A stretch of 64,000 nt of DNA, taken from Halomonas halmophila. GTDB taxonomy: Bacteria; Pseudomonadota; Gammaproteobacteria; Pseudomonadales; Halomonadaceae. The stretch spans positions 62,001 to 126,000 of the forward strand of contig NZ_BJOC01000011.1 in NCBI RefSeq assembly GCF_006540005.1, read 5' to 3'. Every line of letters starts with the position of its first letter. Positions within the stretch are counted from its first letter, which is position 1. Under the pieces are notes generated by a model. It had not been told where the DNA came from. It ran no database searches and was given only the letters and a program-made list of their open reading frames with translations. Below are positions 44,878 through 53,645 of this stretch, in pieces. The position numbers and the translations under genes are program-made.

Positions 44878-45489
44878 GGCGGTGTCGCGGCTGAACAGGC
44901 GGAGCTGAGTGTCCACCAGCTCCGTGCCGCGCTGCTGTAGGGAAAAGGCTTCGGTGTTGCGTAGCCAGTCGTGGTAGAGGCCGCTCAGGGTTGTCTGTAG
45001 CAGGCGGGTGGCCACGGCCGGGTCCAGGTCCTTGCGCAGCAGGCCTTGTGCCTGGGCCTCGTCAAGGTAGATCTGCAGAGCGCCCAGGCACTCGTTGGCC
45101 ATTTCGGCCTGGATCGCCTGGGGGTCGATGTCGGTGGAAAATTCGCAGCGGTGCAGCAGGGTGGCATGAACGCGGCGATGCTGCGTTTGCTCGAGCCGAT
45201 GAAACCCCTGCTGGCACCCCAGGCGAATGGCTTCCAGTGGTGAAGCTTCGTCGGGCACATTTTCGGCCACGAGTTCCTCGAAGGGCATCCGCACCCGGTC
45301 GAGCACCGCGCGAAACAGGTCGGCCTTGTTGCGAAAATGCCAATACACTGCACCTCGCGTCATGCCGGCATGGCGGGCAATCTGCTCGAGCGAGGTACAG
45401 GCGACGCCTTTTTCGAAGAAGACGGCTTCGGCGGCATCCAGCAGTGCCACGCGTGTGGCTTCGGCTTCGGCCTTGGTACGTCGGGCCAT
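44869..45489 (-). CDS. TetR/AcrR-family repressor, likely of the RND efflux genes
   Basis: A 206-residue TetR-type regulator closest in pattern to AcrR/TtgR/MtrR. It has the N-terminus MARRTKAEAEATRVALLDAAE, then the helix-turn-helix region TSLEQIARHAGMTRGAVYWHF (about 32-54) and the conserved NKADLF. The C-terminal ligand domain is variable. I chose ATG 45489 as it gives the canonical MARRTK start; a TTG two codons upstream is possible. It is encoded 0.96 kb from the pump gene. AcrR-like operators lie before the pump genes and before this gene. Confidence 0.88.
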   Translation of the reverse strand: MARRTKAEAEATRVALLDAAEAVFFEKGVACTSLEQIARHAGMTRGAVYWHFRNKADLFRAVLDRVRMPFEELVAENVPDEASPLEAIRLGCQQGFHRLEQTQHRRVHATLLHRCEFSTDIDPQAIQAEMANECLGALQIYLDEAQAQGLLRKDLDPAVATRLLQTTLSGLYHDWLRNTEAFSLQQRGTELVDTQLRLFSRDTASS

Positions 45490-45542
45490 GGGCAAGTTCG
45501 ACTCTTGATGATGCTTGATTCCATTCTACCCGAGGCGGAGGG

Positions 45543-45566
45543 TTTTTACATTCGTTGGTGTATGGT
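45543..45566. promoter_or_regulatory. Moderate AcrR-like operator upstream of tetR
   Basis: TACA (45547-45550), 8 bases, then TGTATG (45559-45564), in the same spacing as the strong operator. The outer bases are degenerate. It lies 54 bases upstream of the TetR start and would allow autoregulation. Confidence 0.45.
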
Positions 45567-45642
45567 TATTTCCGGCCCTCGTCTTGTCGTGCTGCGCAGT
45601 GTATAAGAAGGGCTTGTCTTGTGGCTGCAACAGGGAAGGATA

Positions 45643-46674
45643 ATGGCTCGTGCGCCTTTTGAGCTGGCCGATGTGCGTGTCGCACCCGGGACTCGACAAC
45701 AGATCGATGTTCCCGTGGCCAAGCTGTATACCCATGCCCCCTTGTACATCCCGGTGGAGGTCGTGCATGGGCGACAGCCCGGACCGGTGATGCTGGTGTG
45801 CGGTGGCATTCATGGCGATGAAATCAATGGGGTCGAGATCGTGCGACGCCTGCTGCGCTCCCGGCAGTTGTCGCGCTTGAAGGGAACCCTGATCGCCGTG
45901 CCCATCGTCAATGTATTCGGCTTCGTGCAGCACACCCGCTATCTGCCCGATCGGCGGGACCTCAATCGCTGCTTTCCGGGCAGTGAGTCGGGGTCGCTGG
46001 GGGGGCGAGTGGCGGCACTGTTCCGCGAGCAGATCGTCGATCAGGCGACCCACATCATCGATCTGCATACCGGCGCCATTCACCGCACCAATCTGCCACA
46101 GATTCGTGCCCAGCTGGCGACCAGCGAGGAGACGGAGCGCATGGCCAATGCCTTCGGCGCCCCCGTCATACTCAACGCCGAACTGCGTGAGGGTAGCCTG
46201 CGCCATTATGCGCAGAATCGCGGCACGCCGGTACTGACCTATGAAGCCGGGGAGGCGTTGCGCTTCGATGAGTGGGCCATCACGCCCGGAGTGCGGGGTG
46301 TGCTGAGGGTCATGCGGCGCCTGGGCATGCTGAGCTCAGGCAGTCGGCGTCGCGAACCGCCGGCGGCAGAGGTGGCCAACGGCTCGAGCTGGGCGAGGGC
46401 GCCCATCGACGGCATCCTGCGGCCCCAGGTCCGGCTGGGGGCGCGAGTGGCCAGGGGGCAACAGCTGGGGCGCGTCGCCGACCCCTTCGGCAATGCCGAA
46501 GGCGAGGTGCTGTCGATGGCAGACGGCATCGTGATCGGCATGGGTCGGTTGCCGCTGGTCAATGAGGGCGAGGCACTGTTCCATATCGCCCGTTTCGACG
46601 AGATCGATGAAGCCGAAAGTGCCATCGAGACCTTCCAGTCCAGCCTGGAGCCGCCACCGGATTCGTTGTATTGA
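45643..46674 (+). CDS. Succinylglutamate desuccinylase/aspartoacylase family protein
   Basis: A 343-residue zinc carboxypeptidase-like (M14 family) amide hydrolase. The zinc ligands lie in GGIHGDEINGVE (His and Glu) and IIDLHTGA (second His). The substrate-binding Arg-Asn-Arg-type segment is DRRDLNRCFPG, and the general-base Glu is expected in TYEAGEALRF. The C-terminal about 100 residues form a beta-rich domain with a lipoyl-like hairpin (DGILRPQVRLGARVARGQQLG). GGAAGGATA lies before ATG 45643. It deacylates an unknown N-acyl compound. It is convergent with dusA, leaving only 9 bases between the stops. Confidence 0.85.
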   Translation: MARAPFELADVRVAPGTRQQIDVPVAKLYTHAPLYIPVEVVHGRQPGPVMLVCGGIHGDEINGVEIVRRLLRSRQLSRLKGTLIAVPIVNVFGFVQHTRYLPDRRDLNRCFPGSESGSLGGRVAALFREQIVDQATHIIDLHTGAIHRTNLPQIRAQLATSEETERMANAFGAPVILNAELREGSLRHYAQNRGTPVLTYEAGEALRFDEWAITPGVRGVLRVMRRLGMLSSGSRRREPPAAEVANGSSWARAPIDGILRPQVRLGARVARGQQLGRVADPFGNAEGEVLSMADGIVIGMGRLPLVNEGEALFHIARFDEIDEAESAIETFQSSLEPPPDSLY

Positions 46675-46683
46675 CCTGCCGGC

Positions 46684-47682
46684 TCAGCCCGCCATGGCGG
46701 GCTGGGTCTCGGGCACCAGGCCGAGGGCATCGTCGACCACCGCCAGGCCGGCACCATCGCGGTGTGCATTCTCGGAGAGGTGACGGCGGAAGCGCCGCCC
46801 CCCGGGGCAGCCCTGGAACAGCCCCAGCAGGTGGCGTGTCAGGTGGTTGAGCCGGGCACCTTCCTCGAGTCGTCTGGCGATGTAGGGGCGCAGGGCGCGT
46901 GCTGCCTCGTGGCGGCTCGAGGCCGGGTCGCGCCGGCCATACAGGCATGAATCCACCGAGGCCAGCAGCCAGGGGTTCTGGTAGGCTTCGCGGCCGACCA
47001 TGACGCTATCCACATCGTCCAGTTGCGCGCGGCATTCCGCCAGGTCCTTGATGCCGCCGTTGATGCCGATGTGCAGCGAGGGGTACTGGGTTTTCAGGCG
47101 ATGCACCCGCGGGTAATTGAGCGGGGGCACATCCCGGTTTTCCTTGGGTGACAGGCCCTCCAGCCAGGCCTTGCGGGCATGCACGATGAAGGTCTCGCAG
47201 CCGGCCTCCGCCACCTGCTCGACGAAGCGCGCCAGGTCGGCATCCTCGTCCTGGTCATCGATACCGATACGACACTTGACGGTGACCGGAATCGAGACCT
47301 GAGCCTGCATGGCCTTGACCGCCGCGGCCACCTTGTCCGGATACGCCATCAGGCAGGCGCCGATCAGGTTGTTCTGCACCCGGTCGCTGGGACAGCCGAT
47401 ATTGAGGTTGACCTCGTCATACCCCCAGCTTTCGGCGATGGCCGCACACTCGGCCAGCGCCCCCGCATCACTGCCGCCGAGCTGCAGCGCCAGCGGATGC
47501 TCGACCGGGTCATGGCCCAGGAAGCGTTCGCGGGGCGAGCCATACAGGATGGCGCCCGTGGTCACCATCTCGGTGTAGAGCAGCGCGCACCGCGTCAGGG
47601 TACGGGCGAAGGCACGGTAATCGCGTGTCGTCCAATCCATCATGGGCGCCACGGAGAAGGTTCGGTCGAGGGTGCTGGTCAT
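46684..47682 (-). CDS. dusA: tRNA-dihydrouridine(20/20a) synthase
   Basis: An FMN-dependent enzyme that reduces uridine to dihydrouridine in the D-loop of tRNA. It has 332 residues, typical of DusA (E. coli about 330). The start VAPMMDWTTRDYRAFAR and the catalytic Cys97 in NLNIGCPSDRVQNNLIGACLM are diagnostic of the DusA branch. FMN contacts are in VKCRIGIDD, HARKAWLEGLSPKENR and INGGI. It ends in a perfect 20-bp palindrome shared with the convergent gene. Confidence 0.94.
   Translation of the reverse strand: MTSTLDRTFSVAPMMDWTTRDYRAFARTLTRCALLYTEMVTTGAILYGSPRERFLGHDPVEHPLALQLGGSDAGALAECAAIAESWGYDEVNLNIGCPSDRVQNNLIGACLMAYPDKVAAAVKAMQAQVSIPVTVKCRIGIDDQDEDADLARFVEQVAEAGCETFIVHARKAWLEGLSPKENRDVPPLNYPRVHRLKTQYPSLHIGINGGIKDLAECRAQLDDVDSVMVGREAYQNPWLLASVDSCLYGRRDPASSRHEAARALRPYIARRLEEGARLNHLTRHLLGLFQGCPGGRRFRRHLSENAHRDGAGLAVVDDALGLVPETQPAMAG
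46685..46704. terminator. Palindrome at convergent gene ends
   Basis: CAGCCCGCC (46685-46693) and GGCGGGCTG (46696-46704) flank an AT centre. It covers the dusA stop region and lies 11 bases after the deacylase stop, so it may act as a hairpin for both transcripts. No T run is seen on either side. Confidence 0.35.
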
Positions 47683-47867
47683 GCGATTCGGCTACAGGAA
47701 GCGTGAGATATGGTCGCCATTCTATCACTCCGGGGCGGGCTTGCGAGAGTCGGTGGCGCTGCGTGGAGGTCGGGTCGAGCCTGATCGCGGGATAATGGTC
47801 GAAGTGTGTCGGCAGGTGCGCGGCTGAATGATACGCTGAAGGTTCATCCTTGGTGCTGGGGGCACGC

Positions 47868-48422
47868 ATGAAGAGATGGCAGTCAGTCGTGCTGAGCGTC
47901 GTGCTGTTGGCGGGCTGTGGCAATGATGATCAGCCGAATTCAAATGCCGATGAGCGTCTCGGCGGAGTGGCGCAGCCGAACACCGAGGTGCAGGACGCCG
48001 GAGCCGATGAGGCGAAGGCTTTTGTTCAACCAGTAGAATTCGATATCTCGCTGCGCATCGATGAGGCCGGCCGCCTGGTCATCGAGGTATCGACCAACCT
48101 GCCCGAGGGGACTCGGCTGAGGGTAATGGCCGAACGCAGCGCCAGTGGTGTGAGCTGGCGTGACAGCCAAGAGGTTGTGGAAGGCGCCGTATCCGCGGGT
48201 CCCTTCGGTCCAGGCAGTGGCTTGCTCGAGGGAGAGTATCGGGTGCGCGTGATGATGCCGCCGGTGAGTGTGCAGCCGGCAGCGGTCCGGGCTCGTCTGG
48301 GAGATAAGGGGCAGCATCTGACAGGTGAATGGGTCGCCGAGTCCGAACATGGTCTGGGGCAGATCGTGGAAGCCGTCTGGCAGGTGCGCATCGAGCCCTC
48401 CGGGGTCGAGTTCCTGCCCTGA
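47868..48422 (+). CDS. Small putative lipoprotein, unknown function
   Basis: A 184-residue protein with a lipoprotein signal: basic MKRWQ, hydrophobic SVVLSVVLLAG, lipobox LLAGC (Cys about 17). Then come a low-complexity linker rich in Asn, Asp and Glu, and a beta-rich domain of about residues 55-180 with motifs such as FDISLRIDEAGRLVIEVSTNLPEGT and GEYRVRVMMPPV. I do not recognise the domain. It may resemble Ig-like or extracellular ligand-binding sandwiches. It lies between dusA (divergent) and gltX. ATG 47868 follows a G-rich ribosome site. Confidence 0.65.
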   Translation: MKRWQSVVLSVVLLAGCGNDDQPNSNADERLGGVAQPNTEVQDAGADEAKAFVQPVEFDISLRIDEAGRLVIEVSTNLPEGTRLRVMAERSASGVSWRDSQEVVEGAVSAGPFGPGSGLLEGEYRVRVMMPPVSVQPAAVRARLGDKGQHLTGEWVAESEHGLGQIVEAVWQVRIEPSGVEFLP

Positions 48423-48464
48423 TGACATCAGACTGCCTGTCGTCGGAGGATCATTCGGGACAGG

Positions 48465-48493
48465 CTGCCGGTAGCGGGTCAGGTGCGTATAAT
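48465..48493 (+). promoter_or_regulatory. Candidate promoter of gltX
   Basis: A perfect -10 TATAAT (48488-48493) with a weak -35 CTGCCG 17 bases upstream (48465-48470). It is 57 bases before the gltX ATG. Confidence 0.45.
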
Positions 48494-48549
48494 GCCGGTG
48501 ACTGCCCGGTGAGCGGGCTCCCTTTTTCATCGATCGGACCCAGGATGAC

Positions 48550-50028
48550 ATGACCGTACGTACTCGTATTGCGCCGTCTCCCACCGGAGACCCCCATGTG
48601 GGAACGGCCTATATTGCCCTGTTCAATCTGTGCTTTGCTCGGCAGCACGGTGGCCAGTTCATTCTTCGCATCGAGGATACGGATCGCCAGCGTTCCACCG
48701 CCGAATCCGAGCAGATGATTCTTGATTCGCTGCGCTGGCTGGGTCTTGAATGGGACGAAGGACCGGATGTCGGGGGCCCGCATGGTCCTTATCGACAGAG
48801 TGAGCGCGGTGATATCTATGTCGAGTATGCCCGGCAGCTGCTGGAGTCGGGCCATGCCTTCAAGTGCTATCGCACCAGTGAAGAACTGGATCAGCTGCGT
48901 GAAGAGCGCAAGGCGGCGGGGCAGCACCTGGCCCTGAAGCCCTGTGACCTGGCACTGCCTGCCGATGAGTTGGCACGCCGCGAGCAGGAAGGCTGGCCCC
49001 ATGTGGTGCGCATGACGGTACCGACCGAGGGTACCTGTGTGGTCGAGGACATGCTGCGCGGTTCCATCGAGGTCGATTGGGCCCAGGTGGACGCCCAGGT
49101 TCTGCTGAAGTCGGATGGGATGCCCACCTATCATCTGGCCAATGTGGTGGATGACCACCTGATGGGTATCACCCATGTATTGCGGGGCGAGGAGTGGATC
49201 AATTCCGCGCCCAAGCATCAGCTGCTTTACGAGTACTTCGGCTGGCCGATGCCGACCATCTGTCACATGCCCCTGCTGCGCAATCCCGACAAGTCGAAGC
49301 TGTCAAAGCGCAAGAACCCGACATCGATCAACTATTACCGTCGCATGGGCTTTCTCCCGCAGGCCGTGGCCAACTACCTGGGACGCATGGGCTGGTCGAT
49401 GCCCGACGAGCGCGAGAAGTTCACCCTGGACGAGATGATGGCGCACTTCGATATTCAGCGTGTGTCGCTCGGTGGGCCGGTCTTCGATCTGGAAAAGCTG
49501 TCCTGGCTGAATGGCCTGTATATCCGTGAAGACCTGGATGATGATGCCTTGCTCGAGGCTCTGAAAGAGTGGGCCTTCAACGAAGCCTATGCGCGCCAGA
49601 TTCTGCCCCAGGTTCGCCCCCGGGTGGAGACACTGTCGGAGGTCATGCCGCTGGCCGGACACTTCTTCGCCGGAACGGTCAATGTGGACGAAGCGAGCTT
49701 TGCCGGGGTCAAGCTGGAGCGCGAGATGCTCGTCAAGCTGCTGCAGTTCCTTTCCTGGCGGTGCGAAACGCTGCCTGCCTGGAATAAGGAAGCCCTGCTG
49801 GCCGAGGTCAAGAGCCTCTCCAGTCATTTCGAACTGAAGATGAAAGACTTCCTGGCGCCGGTCTTCATCGCCATCACCGGCTCTTCCACGAGTACCTCCG
49901 TGATGGACGCCATGGCGATCCTCGGCTCGGATGTCACCCGAGCCCGACTACGCCACGCCATCAGCGTGCTGGGCGGCGTGTCCAAGAAGCAGACCAAGCG
50001 GTTCGAGAAAGAGTATCGGGAGCTGTAA
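48550..50028 (+). CDS. gltX: Glutamate--tRNA ligase
   Basis: Charges tRNA-Glu with glutamate. A 492-residue class I synthetase: the HIGH-type motif is [13 protein letters not shown] near residue 8, and the KMSKS-type motif is SKLSKRKN near residue 254. The C-terminal anticodon-binding helical domain begins around residue 330. The gene for tRNA-Glu itself lies about 250 bases downstream on the same strand. Length and motifs match the main GltX rather than the truncated Glu-Q tRNA(Asp) synthetase. A dispersed repeat follows the stop. Confidence 0.96.
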   Translation: MTVRTRIAPSPTGDPHVGTAYIALFNLCFARQHGGQFILRIEDTDRQRSTAESEQMILDSLRWLGLEWDEGPDVGGPHGPYRQSERGDIYVEYARQLLESGHAFKCYRTSEELDQLREERKAAGQHLALKPCDLALPADELARREQEGWPHVVRMTVPTEGTCVVEDMLRGSIEVDWAQVDAQVLLKSDGMPTYHLANVVDDHLMGITHVLRGEEWINSAPKHQLLYEYFGWPMPTICHMPLLRNPDKSKLSKRKNPTSINYYRRMGFLPQAVANYLGRMGWSMPDEREKFTLDEMMAHFDIQRVSLGGPVFDLEKLSWLNGLYIREDLDDDALLEALKEWAFNEAYARQILPQVRPRVETLSEVMPLAGHFFAGTVNVDEASFAGVKLEREMLVKLLQFLSWRCETLPAWNKEALLAEVKSLSSHFELKMKDFLAPVFIAITGSSTSTSVMDAMAILGSDVTRARLRHAISVLGGVSKKQTKRFEKEYREL

Positions 50029-50125
50029 GACGCGGCTGCGCCGCTTTGAGAAGGAAGAGCGGCGCGCCGCGCCGCGAAGAGGGAAGGGGTGTCGAGTCTT
50101 CCTTCTTCCCTCTTCCTTCTGAAAA
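50029..50125. repeat. Dispersed hairpin-bearing repeat cluster (copy B)
   Basis: Same architecture as copy A behind gpgS: small GC hairpin GCGGC-TGC-GCCGC, a purine linker, a second GC-rich hairpin (around 50060-50075), then GAAGAGGGAAG (50076-50086). The last pairs perfectly with CTTCCCTCTTC (50105-50115). It directly follows the gltX stop. Confidence 0.65.
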
Positions 50126-50129
50126 TCTG

Positions 50130-50158
50130 TTGACGAACCCCTCAGTGGTCAGTATTAT
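50130..50158 (+). promoter_or_regulatory. Stable-RNA promoter of the tRNA pair
   Basis: -35 TTGACG (50130-50135), 17-base spacer, -10 TATTAT (50153-50158), followed by a GC-rich discriminator GCGCC. The tRNA begins at 50181. The GC-rich discriminator is typical of stringently controlled stable-RNA promoters. Confidence 0.8.
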
Positions 50159-50180
50159 GCGCCTCGTCTTCACGAGATAC

Positions 50181-50256
50181 GGGGCCTTAGCTCAGCTGGG
50201 AGAGCGCAACACTGGCAGTGTTGAGGTCAGCGGTTCGAGCCCGCTAGGCTCCACCA
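50181..50256 (+). tRNA. tRNA-Ala (GGC)
   Basis: 76 bases with encoded CCA. The acceptor GGGGCCT pairs with AGGCTCC, with one G-U. The anticodon stem CAACA/TGTTG closes a loop CTGGCAG, giving anticodon GGC (alanine). The T-arm GGTTCGAGCCC is standard. Confidence 0.95.
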
Positions 50257-50280
50257 TCATCTCGCTTTCGAAGACCTTGC

Positions 50281-50356
50281 GTCCCATTCGTCTAGTGGTC
50301 CAGGACACCGCCCTTTCACGGCGGTAACAGGGGTTCGAACCCCCTATGGGACGCCA
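50281..50356 (+). tRNA. tRNA-Glu (TTC)
   Basis: 76 bases with encoded CCA. The acceptor GTCCCAT pairs with ATGGGAC. The anticodon stem CCGCC/GGCGG closes the loop CTTTCAC, giving anticodon TTC (glutamate). It lies 24 bases after tRNA-Ala, so both come from one precursor. Confidence 0.95.
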
Positions 50357-50919
50357 TCTCCTCTGCCGCTCGTATTTGGCGCTTCCTTCGCATTCGCGAA
50401 CGTTTTTCCTTGCTCACCTGGATGTTCTCGCCGCTGCTCTGGCTTGTGGATAGCTGTTGGCAAAGCATGAGTCTGTGTCTCATTCAAGCCATAAAAGGCG
50501 ATTTCAGGGCTTGACTTGTCCACGTCTGCTGTTCCTTCCATGTGACACGGAGCTTGACATCCCGCTAACCCGCATGATGCCGGGGTTCTAAGAAAATCTC
50601 TTTAAAATCAATGTTTTGAAACGGGTTAAATTTTGATCAATTTGAGGCTGAGCCGCTGTTCATGGCGATTCAGGGACGTTTTGGAAAGGTTTTAAACAGG
50701 TTTATCCACAGATTGTGTGGAAAAGGCTTCAAGGGCCGCAAGAGGGCGTGGGATGGGGCCGAACGGCGCAGCCCTGTGCACAGGGCTGGCTGATTCAGCA
50801 GGGCGTCGCCTTGATGTGCTGTGGCGTCTGCATGGCTGTTCATCCGGGCCTTCTTGATGTGGAGGCGGGGCATACCGTCAGGTCGTTGCCAGGCGCCGGA
50901 TGAACGGTCTGTCGAGTGG
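50357..50919. other. Gene-free stretch with DnaA-box-like sites and an AT-rich island
   Basis: I can support no gene here. It holds a consensus DnaA box TTATCCACA (50702-50710) and an inverted near-match TGTGGAAAA (50716-50724), plus another inverted near-match TGTGGATAG (50445-50453). An AT-rich run with GATC lies at about 50585-50645. No dnaA, gidA or other origin genes are nearby. It could be a DnaA-binding or titration locus, or hold an undetected small RNA. Confidence 0.5.
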
Positions 50920-51810
50920 TCACACCGCGTCGCCGACCTGGAGCCGTTTCAGCAGGGCAGAGGTGTCCCAGCGCCCGCCTCCCATGGCCTGTACCTCGGC
51001 ATAGAACTGGTCCACCAGCGCCGTCACCGGCAAGCGCGCCTGGATCTGGCGGGCCTGGTGCAGGCAGATATCCAGGTCCTTGCGCATCCAGTCGATGGCG
51101 AAGCCGTGCTGGTACTCACCGTTGATCATGGTCTGGTGGCGGTTTTCCATTTGCCAGGAACCCGCAGCGCCCTGGGCAATGACCTCGACGACGCGCGTCT
51201 GGTCCAGGCCGGCTTTCTCGGCGAAATGCAGGCCTTCCGACAGCCCCTGGACCAGGCCGGCGATGCAGATCTGGTTGACCATCTTGGTCAGTTGGCCGCT
51301 GCCGGCGGGGCCCATCAGGTTGACGGCGCGCCCATAGTGCCCCAGGACAGCCTGGGCCCGTTCGTAGTCGTTGTCGGCTCCCCCGCACATGATCGTCAGG
51401 CCGCCATTCTCGGCGCCTTGCTGGCCGCCGGAGACCGGTGCATCGATGAAGCCGATGTCCCGCTCGCGGCAGGCGGCATCCAGGGTCTCGGCCAGGCTTG
51501 CCGAAGCGGTGGTGTGGTCGACCAGCAGGCTGCCCTGTGACATGCCGGCCAGGGCGCCTTCTTCGCCCAGCGTGACCGCCTTGACGTCCTGATCATTGCC
51601 GACACACATCAGGACCAGGTCAGCATCGAGGGCGGCCTGACGGGGAGAGGGATGGTGTTCGCCGCCGTGAGCGGTGACCCAGGCCTCTGCGCGGGATGTG
51701 GTGCGATTGTAGACATGCACTTCGAAACCGGCCCGGGCGAGGTGGCCGGCCATGGGGTAGCCCATGACGCCGAGTCCGATGAAGGCGATGCGCTGGATGG
51801 TCGGGTTCAT
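50920..51810 (-). CDS. NAD(P)-dependent 3-hydroxyisobutyrate dehydrogenase-like oxidoreductase
   Basis: A 296-residue beta-hydroxyacid dehydrogenase. It has the Rossmann start IAFIGLGVMGYPMAGHLARAGF (GxGxMG), FIDAPVSGGQQGAENG as substrate loop, and the catalytic Lys in GSGQLTKMVNQICIAG. The family reduces or oxidises 3-hydroxyisobutyrate, tartronate semialdehyde, glyoxylate or succinate semialdehyde; sequence alone does not decide. AGGAGGG lies 7 bases before ATG 51810, so a 25-codon upstream extension is rejected. It lies behind gltA's terminator on the same strand. Confidence 0.87.
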   Translation of the reverse strand: MNPTIQRIAFIGLGVMGYPMAGHLARAGFEVHVYNRTTSRAEAWVTAHGGEHHPSPRQAALDADLVLMCVGNDQDVKAVTLGEEGALAGMSQGSLLVDHTTASASLAETLDAACRERDIGFIDAPVSGGQQGAENGGLTIMCGGADNDYERAQAVLGHYGRAVNLMGPAGSGQLTKMVNQICIAGLVQGLSEGLHFAEKAGLDQTRVVEVIAQGAAGSWQMENRHQTMINGEYQHGFAIDWMRKDLDICLHQARQIQARLPVTALVDQFYAEVQAMGGGRWDTSALLKRLQVGDAV

Positions 51811-51853
51811 GCAATCCCTCCTGAGCGATTGGTGGTGTGATGCCTTAACAAGA

Positions 51854-51877
51854 AAGGCCACCGTGGAAGGTGGCCTT
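51854..51877 (-). terminator. Rho-independent terminator of gltA
   Basis: On the minus strand AAGGCCACC pairs with GGTGGCCTT over a 6-base loop, followed by TTTCTTGTT. It is located 33 bases after the gltA stop. Confidence 0.85.
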
Positions 51878-51909
51878 GGATGCAATGCGCTTTGACAGTG
51901 CCGCGAGAC

Positions 51910-53196
51910 TTACTCGGCGGGGTAGTCGCGCTTGTCATGACCCACGTACAGCTGGCGCGGACGGCCGATCTTGTAGCTGTCGCTGATCATTTCGTGCCAA
52001 TGGGAGATCCAGCCGATGGTGCGTGATACGGCGAAGATCACGGTGAACATGTTCTTCGGGATGCCCATGGCCTTGAGGATGATGCCGGAATAGAAGTCGA
52101 CGTTCGGGTACAGCTTGCGCTCGATGAAGTACTCGTCCTCCAGCGCGATCTGCTCGAGGCGCTTGGCGATGCGCAGCTGCGGGTCGTCGGCACGGCCCAA
52201 CTGTTCGAGGACTTCGTCGCAGGTCTCTTTCATGACCTTGGCACGCGGGTCGAAGTTGCGATAGACGCGGTGGCCGAAGCCCATCAGCTTGAAGGAGTCT
52301 TCCTTGTCCTTGGCGCGATCGACGAAGCGCTGAATATTCTCCTCGCTCTCGTCGCCGATCTCGTCGAGCATGTTGAGCACGGCCTCGTTGGCGCCGCCAT
52401 GTGCCGGCCCCCAGAGTGCCGCGATGCCGGCACTGATACAGGCAAACGGGTTGGCACCGGTGGAGCCCGCCAGGCGAACGGTCGAGGTGGAGGCGTTCTG
52501 CTCATGGTCGGCATGCAGCATGAAGATGCGGTCCATGGCCTTGGCATAGACCGGATTGATCTCGTAATCCTCACAGGGGTTGCTGAACATCATGTAGAGG
52601 AAGTTCTCGGCATAGTTCAGGTTGTTGCGAGGATAATTGAATGGCTGCCCGATGTTGTACTTGTAGGACATGGCCGCAATGGTCGGCATCTTGGCAATCA
52701 GGCGAATGGCGCTGATCTCGCGATCTTCCTGCTTGGTGATGTCCAGGTGATCATGGTAGAAGGCCGCCAGGCCGCCGACCACGCCACACAGGATGGACAT
52801 CGGATGCGCATCGCGACGAAAGCCCTTGAAGAAGTTGGCGAGCTGTTCGTGGACCATGGTGTGCGCGGTGATGCGCCTGGAGAACTCCTGGTATTCGGCA
52901 TCGCTCGGCAGTTCGCCGAACATCAGCAGGTAGCTGAGCTCGACGAAGTCCGAGTTCTGGGCCAACTGGTCAATGGGATAGCCACGGTGCAGTAGCATGC
53001 CCTTGCCGCCGTCGATGTAGGTGATGGCTGACGAGCAGGAGGAGGTGACCATGAAACCCGGGTCGTAGGTGAAGAGGCCTTCCGCGCCGAGGCTGCGGAC
53101 GTCGACCACGTCAGGTCCGCGTGTGCCGGAATAGATCGGCAGCTCGATCGGCTCGTCCAGGCCATCTACCGTCAAAGTCGCTTTCCTATCAGCCAT
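51910..53196 (-). CDS. gltA: Citrate synthase (type II)
   Basis: Condenses acetyl-CoA and oxaloacetate to citrate, entering the TCA cycle. It has 428 residues, matching E. coli GltA (427), the hexameric NADH-sensitive type with an N-terminal beta domain ([29 protein letters not shown]). Active-site motifs are [12 protein letters not shown] and [15 protein letters not shown] with the catalytic histidines, plus a conserved Asp in the C-terminal part. Divergent from sdhC, as in E. coli. It has a clear sigma-70 promoter upstream and a terminator downstream. Confidence 0.96.
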   Translation of the reverse strand: MADRKATLTVDGLDEPIELPIYSGTRGPDVVDVRSLGAEGLFTYDPGFMVTSSCSSAITYIDGGKGMLLHRGYPIDQLAQNSDFVELSYLLMFGELPSDAEYQEFSRRITAHTMVHEQLANFFKGFRRDAHPMSILCGVVGGLAAFYHDHLDITKQEDREISAIRLIAKMPTIAAMSYKYNIGQPFNYPRNNLNYAENFLYMMFSNPCEDYEINPVYAKAMDRIFMLHADHEQNASTSTVRLAGSTGANPFACISAGIAALWGPAHGGANEAVLNMLDEIGDESEENIQRFVDRAKDKEDSFKLMGFGHRVYRNFDPRAKVMKETCDEVLEQLGRADDPQLRIAKRLEQIALEDEYFIERKLYPNVDFYSGIILKAMGIPKNMFTVIFAVSRTIGWISHWHEMISDSYKIGRPRQLYVGHDKRDYPAE

Positions 53197-53273
53197 GCTG
53201 GCCTCCTCTGCGTATTCTGTATCGAGCCGACCAGCCGCTATCTTTCAGGACCCATCGGCCAAAAGGTTTGCCC

Positions 53274-53301
53274 ACTATAGAAGCGTCTTCGTGATTGTCA
53301 A
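53274..53301 (-). promoter_or_regulatory. Sigma-70-type promoter of gltA
   Basis: On the minus strand: -35 TTGACA (perfect, 53296-53301), 16-base spacer, -10 TATAGT (53274-53279). It is about 80 bases before the gltA ATG. The gap 53197-53645 otherwise holds only regulatory sequence. Confidence 0.8.
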
Positions 53302-53486
53302 TTGGTCCATTGGAGTGCTGGGTTTGACAAAAACGCGGATTCTGTAAGGTTTTGGTACAAAAAATTGTGCTCCGCACCATGCGTGGCGCGGTTTTCCGTC
53401 TGCGTCTGCCTGATGAACCCCGCAGTAGAAGGAAAATGAATTTTTTCGCATTGCAGTGTGGCAGGCGGGCGCGATTGGGCCCTGAT

Positions 53487-53515
53487 TTGTCAGGGATTGT
53501 GCAGCGCCCTATAAT
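53487..53515 (+). promoter_or_regulatory. Sigma-70-type promoter of sdhCDAB
   Basis: -35 TTGTCA (53487-53492), 17-base spacer, perfect -10 TATAAT (53510-53515). A start near 53522 gives a leader of about 125 bases before sdhC. Confidence 0.8.
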
Positions 53516-53645
53516 CTAATCCCGCGACTGGCAGGAAACGGTGATCGTGGCCGCGTCGGTCTTGATTGCCCCTTCCCGAAACCACCGCCCGCTTCGGGGC
53601 ACGCCCAGTTGCCCGGCGGCGGGCCAAGAGAGTGTGTATAGAGCC

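Noticed and set aside
48432..48467. Inverted repeat GCCTGTC/GACAGGC after the small lipoprotein gene as a terminator
   Set aside because: Only 7 bp, with a loop of about 17 bases and no T tract; too weak to list as a feature.
50357..50919. Chromosomal replication origin (oriC)
   Set aside because: Only one consensus DnaA box and a few near-matches are present, and dnaA, dnaN, gidA, rpmH and similar genes are absent nearby. Kept only as a possible DnaA-binding region.
50821..51540. Open frame of 239 codons on the plus strand near 51 kb
   Set aside because: Mostly antisense to the hydroxyisobutyrate-dehydrogenase-like gene; no ribosome site or domain.
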